Assembly (NCBI RefSeq): GCF_900106925.1
Contig: NZ_FNNZ01000017.1
Span: forward strand, 48,356-112,355
DNA: 64,000 nucleotides
From: Thiocapsa roseopersicina
Lineage (GTDB): Bacteria; Pseudomonadota; Gammaproteobacteria; Chromatiales; Chromatiaceae
Direction of reading: 5' to 3'
Shown: one piece after another, positions 18,272 through 27,692 of the stretch
Layout of the letters: the number at the start of each line of letters is the position of its first letter
Numbering within the stretch: the stretch's first letter is position 1
The notes under the pieces: generated by a model
What the model was told of the DNA's origin: nothing
What the model saw: the letters and a program-made list of their open reading frames with translations, nothing else
Database searches by the model: none
Translations under genes and position numbers: made by a program

Positions 18272-18660
18272 GCTAAACTCCGCTGGTTTTTATATTGTCA
18301 TAGGGGGTTCAAGATAACAACTAAGAGGCTAAATATTGTATGTATGTTTCTGCCTTTAAGGACGTTGTTATCGGTCGAACGGTGTGTCGAAAAGTCAGTT
18401 TTCTTATTGCTATGGTTAGTGTTTTTTTACGGGTGTCTCAGGTAATTGATGGGCTTTTTGTTTGCGCAGTTTAAGGGCCGTTTTCAATGGAGCTACAGCA
18501 GTCGCTCTTGTCGCTCTGCATTCCCTACGGCCACGACCGTATCCGGTTTGCGGGGGCGATTCCACTGACTCTTCTCACAATGCGGTCCGATCCTCGGCTC
18601 GCTGTCTGTTTAGAGCCGTTGGTTTCCCCGCTCGGTAGGCTTTGATCGAGCGCAATGGCA
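18272..18660 (-). other. AT-rich intergenic region upstream of the dynamin-like pair
   Basis: About 390 bases without a credible gene. The half next to 18272 is AT-rich like the dynamin-like genes, and the half next to 18660 is GC-rich, so the boundary of the transferred segment probably falls here. It should contain the promoter for the 18271 gene; I see AT-rich candidates but no clear -35/-10 pair. Confidence 0.4.
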
Positions 18661-20301
18661 TCACGCGACCCCCAACCGCTTCCCAATTCCGCTCCCCCCC
18701 TTCACCAACACATCCACCCGCACGGTCGCCCGCCCCATCCCGCAATAGAGCAATCGGTCGCGGCGTTCCGTATCCTTCTGATCCTCGACATCGGTCAGGA
18801 TGATCGCCGGGGCGTCCTGGCCTTTGAATCGGTAGAGGCTGTCGAGCGTGATGTCGCCGTCGGTCCAGGTCTGCACGCCGTCGGGTTGGTAGGTGCCGGT
18901 GAAGCGGCGGATCGTGTGGCGGCCGATGCAGTTGTGTTTCCAGAGCGGGGACTGGTCGACGCCGCGCAACGAGAGGATGACGATCTCGTCCGGGGCGAAA
19001 CCGAGGGCGAGCAGGTCGGCGACGACCGTATCCAGGTGCTTGGCTTGATCGTCGGCATCGCGATAGGGGTGCACGCCCACACCCAGTCCGGGCAGCGGGT
19101 TGGCGGGCTCGAAGTCGAAGGGCAGGTGGCTGCGCATGAAGCGGGCGATTCCGTAGGGGGAGCGATAGTTGTGGCGCGAGTGCAGGCGCACGAAGCCCGG
19201 GAGATCGACCGGTGGCTTGCCGAGCAGGTTTTGATCCGGGTCGTCGAGCCAGAGGATGCGGGCGTCCTCGGTGAGGAAGAGCTTGAGGATCTCCAGCCAA
19301 TCGGCGTCGAAATCCTGTCCCTCGTCGAGGATGAGCACATCGAAGCGCCAAGCGTCCGGGATCGGGGCGGAGAGGACGCGGTCCTGCATGGCGCTCCAGA
19401 AGCCGGGCTGGTTCATGCCCTTGTAGTCCAGGGGCTCGCCGCGTGCGCGCAGGAACTGGTCGCAAAAGCCGTAGAAGGTTCGGGCGTGGACCTCGGGCAG
19501 CAGGTTTTGCAGGCGATCGGCGAGCGGTCGGTTGAAGCAGATCATGAGGACGCGCCGCCCCTGTTTGACCTGATCGCGGGCGAATACGCCGGCCAGCAGA
19601 CTCTTGCCGCAGCCGCCGGTGCCGGAGACGCGCACCCGAAACGGCGTCATCTCCAGGGTGCGGACCAGTTCGGCGAGGCCGCCGCCGTGGCGCACGAAGT
19701 GTTGCTCTTGGGCCCGTCGGTATACGTGGATCTGCGGGACGACCTCGAAGGTCTGGCAGAAGAAGTCTTCGACCAAGGTGCGTCGAGCGGGATCGGGTTC
19801 GCCGGGGCCGAGGATCCGTTCGATCCGCCGGGCCAGTCCGTCGGTGGCGGCGGCATCGAGGATGCGACTTTGGTCCAGGCCGGCCGCGTTGAGATTGCGG
19901 ACGCGGTAGTCGGGGCAGTAGAGCAGATAGTCGAGGTCGAGCGGCGATGCGCTCCCGTGCTGCCACTGAAACTTGTCGCGGACCTGGTCCAGCGCGCGAT
20001 GAATCTGCGCACCGACCGACTTTCGACGCTGACAGTAGACCTTGACCAGGCCGTCCGGCGTTTCGTTCAGGACCCCGTTCTTCTGCTCGATGCAGAGTAC
20101 GGCGCCCGCGCGGTTGACCAGGATGAAGTCGATCTCGCCGAATCGGGTGACCTGGCCTTGGCTGAAGCTCCAATGGACACCGTGGAACACGGCATAGTCG
20201 GGGCCGAGTTGCGCCTTGAGCAGCGCCAGCGTCTCGAACTCTCCCGAATGCGCGCCCGCGAGCGCCAAGGGGCTGATGTCGGAGGGGATGATCCTGGCCA
20301 T
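18661..20301 (-). CDS. NERD-domain SF1 helicase
   Basis: A 546-residue protein combining an N-terminal NERD domain (about 15-80: HSGEFETLALL, GEIDFILVN, IEQKNG), a nuclease-related fold, with a superfamily 1 helicase core. Helicase motifs are visible: Walker A GTGGCGKS, Walker B ILDEGQDF, the HNYRSP motif, the motif V-like SLYRFKGQDAPAIIL and a motif VI-like GMGRATVRVDVLV. The acid and Q/E-x-K elements of the NERD fold are kept. The start ATG 20301 (MARIIPSDIS) is chosen because the frame upstream is low-complexity. Such proteins often sit in defence-rich regions; it lies upstream of the dynamin-like pair on the same strand. Confidence 0.85.
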   Translation of the reverse strand: MARIIPSDISPLALAGAHSGEFETLALLKAQLGPDYAVFHGVHWSFSQGQVTRFGEIDFILVNRAGAVLCIEQKNGVLNETPDGLVKVYCQRRKSVGAQIHRALDQVRDKFQWQHGSASPLDLDYLLYCPDYRVRNLNAAGLDQSRILDAAATDGLARRIERILGPGEPDPARRTLVEDFFCQTFEVVPQIHVYRRAQEQHFVRHGGGLAELVRTLEMTPFRVRVSGTGGCGKSLLAGVFARDQVKQGRRVLMICFNRPLADRLQNLLPEVHARTFYGFCDQFLRARGEPLDYKGMNQPGFWSAMQDRVLSAPIPDAWRFDVLILDEGQDFDADWLEILKLFLTEDARILWLDDPDQNLLGKPPVDLPGFVRLHSRHNYRSPYGIARFMRSHLPFDFEPANPLPGLGVGVHPYRDADDQAKHLDTVVADLLALGFAPDEIVILSLRGVDQSPLWKHNCIGRHTIRRFTGTYQPDGVQTWTDGDITLDSLYRFKGQDAPAIILTDVEDQKDTERRDRLLYCGMGRATVRVDVLVKGGSGIGKRLGVA

Positions 20302-21273
20302 GAGCGTCCGTTCTCGATGCTGGCGATCAGCGTTTGCCGATGCCGACGACGCGCCCGACCGGATAGCGATCGGCTGGGCGCTCGGCCTCGTCCTTGGCTG
20401 CTTCGGGTCCGGCGGAACGGACGACCTTGCTGCGCGTGCTCCGACCGCCGTGATGGGCGGTGTCGCTGATTTGAGCGCCGTAGGTGTCCATCGTCGGGGA
20501 CGTTCTCCATGAAATCGCAAGGACGTGTTTGAGTGTAGACGCGGCGCGGGTTGCGCGAGTTGATGGGCGTCATGGTTTGCGACGGAGGTACGGCCCGTGG
20601 CGGGCGAGTGCGCGCAGCGGGAAATGTTCGATGCTGCGTGCCCTGCAGGGTCTGAAAGGACCAGGAGGATGCCGCGGTATGTCGAGGGGCGGAACGACGA
20701 GGCCGTGGGGCGGCGACGGATGCCGTTCTTATCTTCGTCGGGCGATTCCCTTTAGTCTGCCCCGAAGCATTGGTTACTCTGCCACCTTCTATGTTCCGGA
20801 GACATTTCCTCCGCTCAAGGATCCCGGTTCCGATGACGGTCTCCCTGATTCTGCTGTGGCTATCGGCTGCGCCGCTCTTCGCCGCGCCTCGAGCCATCGA
20901 GCCCTTGACCAATCCGCTTCGCCCGCCGGATACCTCCAGTCCGCACGGGGGCGCGGGTAAAGTAGAGAGCAGGCGTCCCGCGACGTTAGGTTTGGCCTAT
21001 CTGTTGCCGCCCGTTTCGTTTGGCGGTGCCTCACTGGTGAATTGGCCAAGGTAAAAGTGTCCGGCAAGGTCAGCGTGGACTCCGAGAAGGACCGCGAGGC
21101 GTTTCAGGAGCCGCCGTCTTGGTTGACTGTCTCGGGTTTGCGATCTCTCAACGCACCCTGCAAGCATCGTGGACCTATAATGCGCCCCCGGTATGCTCGG
21201 ACACCCCGCGTGAAGCACTCCGGGGGCCCTTCAACCGCCGGATCCAGGCCACAACACGACAGAGAGACCCATC
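20302..21273 (+). other. Gene-poor stretch between NERD helicase and the 21274 gene
   Basis: About 970 bases without a convincing gene. The only readings with any character are the fragment at 20833-21054 and a TATAAT at 21176-21181 that could be the -10 element for the 21274 gene, with no matching -35. The rest is GC-rich with open frames of arginine-rich, non-protein-like composition. Confidence 0.4.
20833..21054 (+). pseudogene. Possible truncated secreted protein, N-terminal part only
   Basis: From ATG 20833 the frame gives a signal-peptide-like start (MTVSLILLWLSAAPLFA) followed by IEPLTNPLRPPD, which resembles the DPTRPP segment that follows the signal in MshK/GspB-like pilus or secretion proteins. 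The expected downstream domain is missing and the sequence becomes uninformative before the stop at 21054. It may be a remnant or chance; confidence is low. Confidence 0.25.
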
Positions 21274-21555
21274 ATGCCGACTCCAACGCAACAGGCCATC
21301 GACGAGGCGTTCGCCGCGCTCGTCTACGATCGTGACGAGCGCAAGGCGCCGGATGCGCATCGCAGCAGCAAGTTCCGGGTCGGCTGGGCTGCGGCGCTGG
21401 AGGGCAAGGTGTACGAGGCCGAGAAGCTCGAGCGCTTGACCTGGCTGAACCTCGGCTATCGTCTGAGCCACCACTTCGGCGCCCTGACGCCGGAGCAGAT
21501 CGATGTCGTGTATGACTACCTGGCGGCGAGTTGGCGGGAGCCCTGCGCGGCTTGA
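21274..21555 (+). CDS. Small hypothetical protein, convergent with copA
   Basis: A 93-residue charged protein with no domain I recognise. Its features include [27 protein letters not shown] and a helical end ([17 protein letters not shown]). The ATG at 21274 has a GAGAG purine run upstream and a TATAAT at 21176. Its last 40 bases overlap the end of copA on the opposite strand, so the two genes are tail to tail with no room for separate terminators. Likely real; function unknown. Confidence 0.6.
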   Translation: MPTPTQQAIDEAFAALVYDRDERKAPDAHRSSKFRVGWAAALEGKVYEAEKLERLTWLNLGYRLSHHFGALTPEQIDVVYDYLAASWREPCAA

Positions 21556-23981
21556 GCGAAGCGCCGCAGCCGTAGGCTGTTGGTGACGACGAAGAGACTC
21601 GACACGCTCATGGCGCCTGCGGCGAGCATGGGGTTGAGCAGCCATCCGGTGAACGGGAAGAAGACCCCGGCGGCCAGCGGGATGAGCGCGACGTTGTAGG
21701 CATAGGCCCAGAAGAAGTTGATGCGGATGGTGCGCAGCGTCTTGCGCGCCAGCGCGATCGCGGTCGCGGTGCCGCGCAGGTCGCCCTGCATCAGGATCAC
21801 CTCGCCGGCCTCGACCGCGATATCGGTCCCGGTGCCGATGGCGATGCCGACATCCGCCTGCGCAAGGGCCGGGGCGTCGTTGATGCCGTCCCCGACGAAG
21901 GCGACGCGCCGCCCCTCGGCTTGCAGACGCTTGACCTCGGCGGCCTTGTCCGCCGGCAGCACCTCGGCAAGGACGCGCGTGATGCCGACTTGCCGTGCGA
22001 TCGCCTCGGCGGTCCGGCGGCCGTCGCCGGTCAGCATCCCGACCTCGAGCCCCAGCGCACGCAGCTGCGCAATGGCCTCTCGACTGCCTGCCTTGACGGG
22101 ATCCGCAACCGCCAGCACCGCGATCAGGCGTTGATCCGCCGCGACGTAGATCGGAGTCTGGCCTTCCGCGCCGAGTCGCTCGGCGACCTCGCTCGCTGCG
22201 TCCAGGGGCACCTCCAGACGCTCCATCCAGCGCCGCGCACCGACCGCGATTCGTTGCTCGCCGACGTGTCCCTGAATGCCGAACCCGGGCTCCGCCTCGA
22301 TCTGCGTGGCGTCCGGCAGGGTCAATCCCCGTGCCTTGGCCGCCGCGACGATGGCCGCGGCGATCGGATGCTCGCTGTGGTGCTCGACCGCCGCCGTCAG
22401 GGTCAGCGCCGCGTCCTCGTCCATGGCGTAGGCATTGAGCGCGGTCAGGGCAGGATGACCTTCGGTCAAGGTCCCGGTCTTGTCCAGGACGAGGGTGTCC
22501 ACGCGGGCCAGCGTCTCCAGCGCGGCGCCGTTGCGGACGAGGATCCCCAAGGCCGCGCCGCGTCCTGTAGCGACCATGATGGCCGTCGGCGTCGCGAGCC
22601 CCATGGCGCAGGGACAGGCGATCAGCAGCACGCTGACCGCGGCGACGAAGGCATAGCTCAAGGGCGGTTCCGGACCGAGCCAGAGCCAGACTGCGAAGGT
22701 CACGAGCGCGACGATCATGACCACGGGCACGAAGATGGCCGCGATCCGGTCGGCGACGCGCTGGATCGGCGGTTTGCCGGATTGGGCGTCCTCGACCAGC
22801 CGGATGATCTGCGCCAGCACCGTCTCGGCGCCCACGCGGGTGGCGCGGTAGCGGAAGGACCCGGTCTGGTTGAGCGTGCCGCCGATGACCTCGTCTCCCG
22901 GATCCTTGCGCACGGGCACCGGCTCGCCGCTGATCATGGATTCGTCGACCCGGCTGCCGCCCTCGGTCAGGGTGCCGTCGACCGGGATGCGCTCGCCCGG
23001 GCGGACTTGGATGACGTCGCCCGGGACGACGGCGTCGGCGGGGATCTCGATCTCGCCGTCCGGGCCGATGATGCGGGCCGTCTTGGGCTGGAGGTTCACC
23101 AGACGTCGGATCGCCTGCGAGGTCCGTCCCTTGGCGACGGCTTCCAGATAACGTCCGAGCAGGATCAGGGTGACGATGACCGCGGCGGCCTCGAAATAAA
23201 GATGGACCGTCCCCGCGGGAAAGATCCCAGGCAGGGTGAGCGCGAGCAGCGAGTAGAGATAGGCCGCGCCGCTGCCGAGCATGACCAGACTGTCCATGCC
23301 CGGGCTCAGATGCCGAAGCTCGGTCAGACCACGCGTGAGGAAACGCCGCCCGGACCAGAAGAGCACCGGCGTGGCCAGCACCAGCTCAAGCCATGCCCAA
23401 AGGCTCATCGGTGCCAGCCTGTCCATGAGGGTATGGAGCCCAGGCACGACCATCGGTCCCATGCTGATCAGCAACAGCGGCAGGGTCAGGGACGCGGCGA
23501 CGCGCAGATCGCGTGCGAGCAGGCCGAGCTCGTCCGCCTTGCGCATCTCGTCGGTCTCGGTGCGTTGCTCGGGCGCCGCCGGCTCGTAGCCGGCCGTGCG
23601 GATCGCTTGGGCGATGCGCTCCGAGCTCACCGAGGCGGGGAGATAGCTGATGCTCGCCGATTCGGTGCCGAGATTGACCGTCGCCTCGATGACGCCCGGT
23701 ACGGCCTGAATGGCCCGCTCCACGCGCGCGACACACGACGCGCACGTCATGCCGCCGACGCGCAGGGTGACCGACGCGACCACCGGCTCGTAACCGGCGC
23801 CGCGCACCGCATCGAGCAGGGCCGGCACGGTCGCCTGCTCGAAGCGCACGATCGCGGTGCCGGCCGCGAGGTTCACCGTCGCCGAGTCCACGCCCGGCGC
23901 GCGGGCGATGGCGCGCTCCACCCGCGCTACGCAGGACGCGCAGCTCATGCCGCCGACACCGATCCGCACCTCTTGTGTCAT
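21516..23981 (-). CDS. copA: Copper-exporting P1B-type ATPase
   Basis: Inner-membrane pump exporting Cu(I) to the periplasm, 821 residues. Two N-terminal heavy-metal-binding domains each carry a C-x2-C site (GMSCASC at C14/C17; GMTCASC at C80/C83). The transmembrane CPC motif ([12 protein letters not shown]) is near residue 455, the phosphorylated aspartate DKTGTLTEG near 500, with HP in SEHPIAAAI and the hinge [11 protein letters not shown]. The AYN and MSS residues in the last two helices are those of Cu(I) pumps. It overlaps the upstream hypothetical gene by four bases (ATGA) and probably forms an operon with it. Confidence 0.95.
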   Translation of the reverse strand: MTQEVRIGVGGMSCASCVARVERAIARAPGVDSATVNLAAGTAIVRFEQATVPALLDAVRGAGYEPVVASVTLRVGGMTCASCVARVERAIQAVPGVIEATVNLGTESASISYLPASVSSERIAQAIRTAGYEPAAPEQRTETDEMRKADELGLLARDLRVAASLTLPLLLISMGPMVVPGLHTLMDRLAPMSLWAWLELVLATPVLFWSGRRFLTRGLTELRHLSPGMDSLVMLGSGAAYLYSLLALTLPGIFPAGTVHLYFEAAAVIVTLILLGRYLEAVAKGRTSQAIRRLVNLQPKTARIIGPDGEIEIPADAVVPGDVIQVRPGERIPVDGTLTEGGSRVDESMISGEPVPVRKDPGDEVIGGTLNQTGSFRYRATRVGAETVLAQIIRLVEDAQSGKPPIQRVADRIAAIFVPVVMIVALVTFAVWLWLGPEPPLSYAFVAAVSVLLIACPCAMGLATPTAIMVATGRGAALGILVRNGAALETLARVDTLVLDKTGTLTEGHPALTALNAYAMDEDAALTLTAAVEHHSEHPIAAAIVAAAKARGLTLPDATQIEAEPGFGIQGHVGEQRIAVGARRWMERLEVPLDAASEVAERLGAEGQTPIYVAADQRLIAVLAVADPVKAGSREAIAQLRALGLEVGMLTGDGRRTAEAIARQVGITRVLAEVLPADKAAEVKRLQAEGRRVAFVGDGINDAPALAQADVGIAIGTGTDIAVEAGEVILMQGDLRGTATAIALARKTLRTIRINFFWAYAYNVALIPLAAGVFFPFTGWLLNPMLAAGAMSVSSLFVVTNSLRLRRFAQAAQGSRQLAAR

Positions 23982-24526
23982 GCGTCGACCTCGCTCCAGT
24001 CACCCGGCAGGGCCAACGGGTCGGCAACGAGGTCGCCGAGAGCGCCGTCGATCACCGGCGTCAAGAGCCCGTAACCCACCCGCCAGCGGACGGTACCGAC
24101 CTGCACCGAAGCGGTCTTGGTATTCAGCTTCACCACCTGTCCGAACCGCTCATGCCCCTCGCAATCCTTGAAGGCGACCCGGTCGCCGACGCTCAGACGA
24201 TTGCGGTCGACCGCTTGGCGCTTCTGTGTGGCGATCGTCACGTCCTCGCCGTCGAGATCGATCTGATGGAAGAGAATGCTCCAGCGTTTTCCGTCGCCGA
24301 GATTTTCGATCTCCGCACGGGTCCGGTTGATCCGCAGCAGCTTGGCCTCCTGCAGCCTGTTCTCGACGTGGTCGAACCAACCCACCGTCTGACCGACACG
24401 CAGAGCCTTCTTCACGGCACTGATCCGCTTCGGATCGTCGAGCTGGTTGCTGATGGCCGCGTTCAAGCGATAGAGCTCGAACAGACTGGCCCGACCCAGC
24501 ACGTCCATGACCTCGGTGTAGTTCAT
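23978..24526 (-). CDS. Hypothetical protein cotranslated with copA
   Basis: A 182-residue protein lacking a domain I can name. The N-terminal 60 residues are helical ([20 protein letters not shown]), the middle has [10 protein letters not shown], and the C-terminal half looks like small beta-barrel segments ([31 protein letters not shown]) reminiscent of KOW/SH3-like or zinc-clasp folds. Its stop overlaps the copA start by four bases. No metal motif is obvious apart from an isolated cysteine. Likely real; a copper-related role is suggested only by coupling to copA. Confidence 0.7.
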   Translation of the reverse strand: MNYTEVMDVLGRASLFELYRLNAAISNQLDDPKRISAVKKALRVGQTVGWFDHVENRLQEAKLLRINRTRAEIENLGDGKRWSILFHQIDLDGEDVTIATQKRQAVDRNRLSVGDRVAFKDCEGHERFGQVVKLNTKTASVQVGTVRWRVGYGLLTPVIDGALGDLVADPLALPGDWSEVDA

Positions 24527-24743
24527 GTCGGCATCTCCGGTATCTGCAAGGATGCCCGCCCGCCTGCTGCGGCAGGACTAGATGTGGGATCGGTGAGGGT
24601 CATTCCAACGAGGATTGCATGCACTCCGGCACAAGGGATTGCCGCGCGATCGGTCGGGTTCGACGGCTCCGACTTGAGTCATGGCGTAGATTGATATTCC
24701 GCGGCTCGCGATGGGTCGAATCGCTCGCCCGGCGCGGGAGCCC

Positions 24744-26648
24744 TCAGAGCTTCGGCTTCAGCTCATCCGGGGGCAACGCGGAGGCGGCGGCCCTGAATCC
24801 GGGCGTGGGTTCGAGGCGACGCAACGCGTGTTGGGCGCCGCCGAAGATGTCGCGACCGATGACGCGCAGTGCCGCGAGCCGGGCGGTGGAGCTCGTGCAG
24901 GCGGCGGATTGGTCAGCGGGATCGCGGCAGGTGGTCACCGTGTCGCCGTCGCCGATGAAGTGCATGCCGGGGAGCGGGCGGATCGCCGGTGAGCCGGGCT
25001 CGGGGGCGGTGAGGGCCATCATCGAGGGACGCTGGTCCTCCAAGAGACGCAGCAGTAGTCCGGGCAGTTGGTAGAAGGGCAGGTCGCCGGTCTTCACGAC
25101 GCCGCGTCGTCCGTCGATCAGGATCAAGGGCGTGGCGACGAGCGTTCGGAACATCGTATCGCTGAACTCGGCGCGGTTCGGCGCCAGCAGTCCGGATTCG
25201 CGGAAGCCGCCGAACTGGTTGCCGAGCGCGGGCAGATGGTCGCCGAAGAGGACGATCAGGCTGTCCGGGTCGCGCTGTCGCAGCTCATGCAGGAAGTCCA
25301 TCAGCTCACGCGATTTGTAGTACATGGTGTTGGCGTAAGCCTCCACCGTCGCGTGTCCCTCTGCGGCGCCGACGACGTTCTGGCGCTGCGCGTTGAGCGG
25401 ATAAGGAAGATGTCCGAAATAGGTCAGCACATAGTTGAAGATCGGTGTCGGCCCTTGAATCTCAGTTCCGAGTCGCTCGAGCACCTGACGATAGAGCGAG
25501 GCGTCGCTCAGAAAGCCCTCGTTCATGTCGTCGAGAGCGAAATCGCTGTCGGACCAATAGGTGTCGAAGCCGATGCGACGGTACGCATTGACCCGATTCC
25601 AGAAGGACGCCGCGTTGGGGTGCGATGCGAAGGACCGGTAGCCGGCGCTCGCCAGATGGCGCGGCAGACAGGGGACGTCGTTGCGCAGTCCGCCTTCGAA
25701 GAAGACGTTGTCGCGCTCCACCGGGAAGCCGCAGAGGATCTCGAACTCGGTGTTGGCCGTGTAGCCGCCGAAGACCGGAGCGAGGGCGTGGGCATGTCCC
25801 GATGCGGCCCAAAGCTCGCGGAATGCCGGATCGAGCGGATCGGCGGAGAGCTTGGATGCGCCGAGCAGCATCGGATCCCAGAAGGATTCGAGCACGATCA
25901 TGTGGAGATTGCGCTTCGGGCCTGCCGGGCTTGCGACCTTGATCAGGTCGCTCCGGGCGGAGGTGCCGAGCCGCGCGATTGCCGCTTCGACCTCGTCGGG
26001 CGTCGGGGCGGGCTCGCGCCGGGCGCGACTGCGCACGCCTTCCTGCAGGAGCTGCAGCGGGAGACCTCTGGACTCGAAGTTGCCGCGTTGATTCCAGACC
26101 GAATTTCCCAACTGCTTATCCAACGCGAGACTTGCCGGCTCGGGGAAGGTGACGAGCAGTGCGACGGCGAGCGCGATGCCGCCGACATTGACCCAGGACC
26201 AAGCCCGACGCCAGGCGATCATCCACCAGAGCAGGATCGCCGGTACGGCAACCATGAGTGCAGCCCCCGCGAGCTGCCATCCCTCGAGCAGCAGAAACAT
26301 GTTCTTGGCGGCGACGAAGTCGTCGGGCATCAGGGGGCCGCCCAAGATCGACATCTTGAGCGCGTTGCCGAGCGTCAGCGCGGTAAACAGGGCGGCCGTG
26401 CCGAGCGCAAAGCGCGCGAGGCTGCTCGACATGCCGTAGAGCAAGGCGCCGATCACGAGGTGCGCGATCAGGTCCGCCCGAAAGGCATCGGGTCCGGGCT
26501 TGACCTCGAACAGGAGATCCATTGCGGCCTGTGCAGCCAGATACCAGGCCGCGACGAAGAGCATCGCGCCGGTCCAGCCGAGTGCACGGCGGAGCCCGCT
26601 CGAACGAGGGGTCGGAAAACGGAGTCGGTTCATCGGTACTCGGATCAT
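24744..26648 (-). CDS. LTA synthase/MdoB-like phosphoglycerol transferase family protein
   Basis: A 634-residue inner-membrane enzyme of the alkaline phosphatase/sulfatase superfamily. Several TM helices occupy about residues 25-170, followed by a periplasmic catalytic domain: metal ligand E254 in IVLESF, nucleophile threonine T297 in FGGYTANTEFE, and a later metal-binding GDHLPALG. In Gram-negative bacteria such enzymes add phosphoglycerol or phosphoethanolamine to glucans or lipids, or act as sulfatases; the substrate is open. ATG 26648 has a GAGGGGAT purine run upstream; ATG 26633 is the alternative. A soluble C-terminal tail of about 80 residues is unremarkable. Confidence 0.85.
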   Translation of the reverse strand: MIRVPMNRLRFPTPRSSGLRRALGWTGAMLFVAAWYLAAQAAMDLLFEVKPGPDAFRADLIAHLVIGALLYGMSSSLARFALGTAALFTALTLGNALKMSILGGPLMPDDFVAAKNMFLLLEGWQLAGAALMVAVPAILLWWMIAWRRAWSWVNVGGIALAVALLVTFPEPASLALDKQLGNSVWNQRGNFESRGLPLQLLQEGVRSRARREPAPTPDEVEAAIARLGTSARSDLIKVASPAGPKRNLHMIVLESFWDPMLLGASKLSADPLDPAFRELWAASGHAHALAPVFGGYTANTEFEILCGFPVERDNVFFEGGLRNDVPCLPRHLASAGYRSFASHPNAASFWNRVNAYRRIGFDTYWSDSDFALDDMNEGFLSDASLYRQVLERLGTEIQGPTPIFNYVLTYFGHLPYPLNAQRQNVVGAAEGHATVEAYANTMYYKSRELMDFLHELRQRDPDSLIVLFGDHLPALGNQFGGFRESGLLAPNRAEFSDTMFRTLVATPLILIDGRRGVVKTGDLPFYQLPGLLLRLLEDQRPSMMALTAPEPGSPAIRPLPGMHFIGDGDTVTTCRDPADQSAACTSSTARLAALRVIGRDIFGGAQHALRRLEPTPGFRAAASALPPDELKPKL

Positions 26649-26976
26649 GCCAAGATCCCCTCTCCCCGGCGGGGCGACGGAGCATCAAGGACGCAAATGA
26701 AACGTCATGGGATCGACATGAAAGTGTAATGCACGCGATTGCCCCTGACCAGTTCGGGGACTTGGGTGAGGGCACTTAAAGGATGTTTTGCGCGGGCTTT
26801 GTCCGGCATCACGCCGTGGGGCGCGCCGCTCGCCGTCCACGCACCCGGTTGTTCGAATCGAGACTCGCTCCTTTACCCCGCGCGAGTCTGGACCTGCCGA
26901 GGTTGTTCTCGACCCGGTTCAAAGGGAACCCGTCACGCCGGGCGAGATCCGCTCCGCTTCGGCGCGTGGCTCGGGA
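26649..26976 (-). other. Intergenic region, no gene seen
   Basis: About 330 bases between the end of the DUF2934 gene and the start of the LTA-synthase-like gene. It should hold the promoter of the latter. I found no strong -35/-10 pair, hairpin with T-run, or small gene. Confidence 0.4.
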
Positions 26977-27519
26977 TCAGCGCCCGGAGATCCGCTTGGC
27001 ACTGGCGAGCAGATCGTCGATCTCACGTTCGGCTTCGGCCCAGTCCTCGACCTCATGCCCGGGCGCGAAACGACGTTTTTCCGCACGGTAATAGGCCGCC
27101 TCGTGGATCATGTGCAGTCGCTCCTCGTCCGAGACATTGGCGAGCGATCTCAGACTGATGGATTTGCCTTCCAGTGCGGTCGGGGCAGCGCGCGGCGCGG
27201 TGGCTCCGGGCTTTGCGGGAGACTTCTTGGCGGGTGTCTTTTTTGCGCCCGCGCTCGCCGCGGCCGCACTGACGCTTGCGGGTGCGGCCTTCTTTGTCGC
27301 GGCGGCCTTTGCTGGAGCGGCCTTCGCGGGAGTGGCCTTTGCGGGAGTGGCCTTTGCAGGAGCGGCCTTGGCCGGCGCGATTTTGAGCCCGGCGCTCGGG
27401 CCGGCGGTCGATGTCGTGACCGTCTTCTTCGCTGCGGTCTTCTTGATGGCTGTGTCCTTGTTCTCTGCAGCCGCTTTGGGTGCCGTCTTCTTGGTTACGA
27501 TGGTTTTGTCGTCGGCCAT
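26977..27519 (-). CDS. DUF2934 protein with histone H1-like Lys/Ala/Pro repeats
   Basis: A 180-residue protein in two parts. Residues about 1-110 are low-complexity, with repeated AKAAPAKAT-type units rich in Lys, Ala and Pro like eukaryotic H1 tails or bacterial histone-like proteins. The C-terminal 60 residues match DUF2934: HMIHEAAYYRAEKRRFAPGHEVEDWAEAEREI. Such proteins may bind DNA through the basic tail, but the role of DUF2934 is unknown. The perfect PAKATPAKAT units are also DNA repeats around 27310-27370 and may vary in copy number between strains. Confidence 0.85.
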   Translation of the reverse strand: MADDKTIVTKKTAPKAAAENKDTAIKKTAAKKTVTTSTAGPSAGLKIAPAKAAPAKATPAKATPAKAAPAKAAATKKAAPASVSAAAASAGAKKTPAKKSPAKPGATAPRAAPTALEGKSISLRSLANVSDEERLHMIHEAAYYRAEKRRFAPGHEVEDWAEAEREIDDLLASAKRISGR

Positions 27520-27692
27520 GTCGCTCGCTCGCCTCTTGGATTCCGGTGTGGACTCTTCGGGGTTTTTACTGAGGCCCCGTCGGTCGTTCGACCTCTTGAT
27601 TCAACAACGGCGGTTTTTTCTCGTCATCGCCGATAAGGATACACGGGATTTTCGCTTCCGTGGCAAGAACGCACGCATGGATTTCAACCGAC

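Noticed and set aside
21921..24074. 717-codon plus-strand frame opposite copA
   Set aside because: His/Asp/Arg-rich shadow; CopA motifs are complete on the other strand.
25068..26729. 553-codon plus-strand frame opposite the LTA-synthase-like gene
   Set aside because: No domains, and the opposite strand has a clear enzyme.
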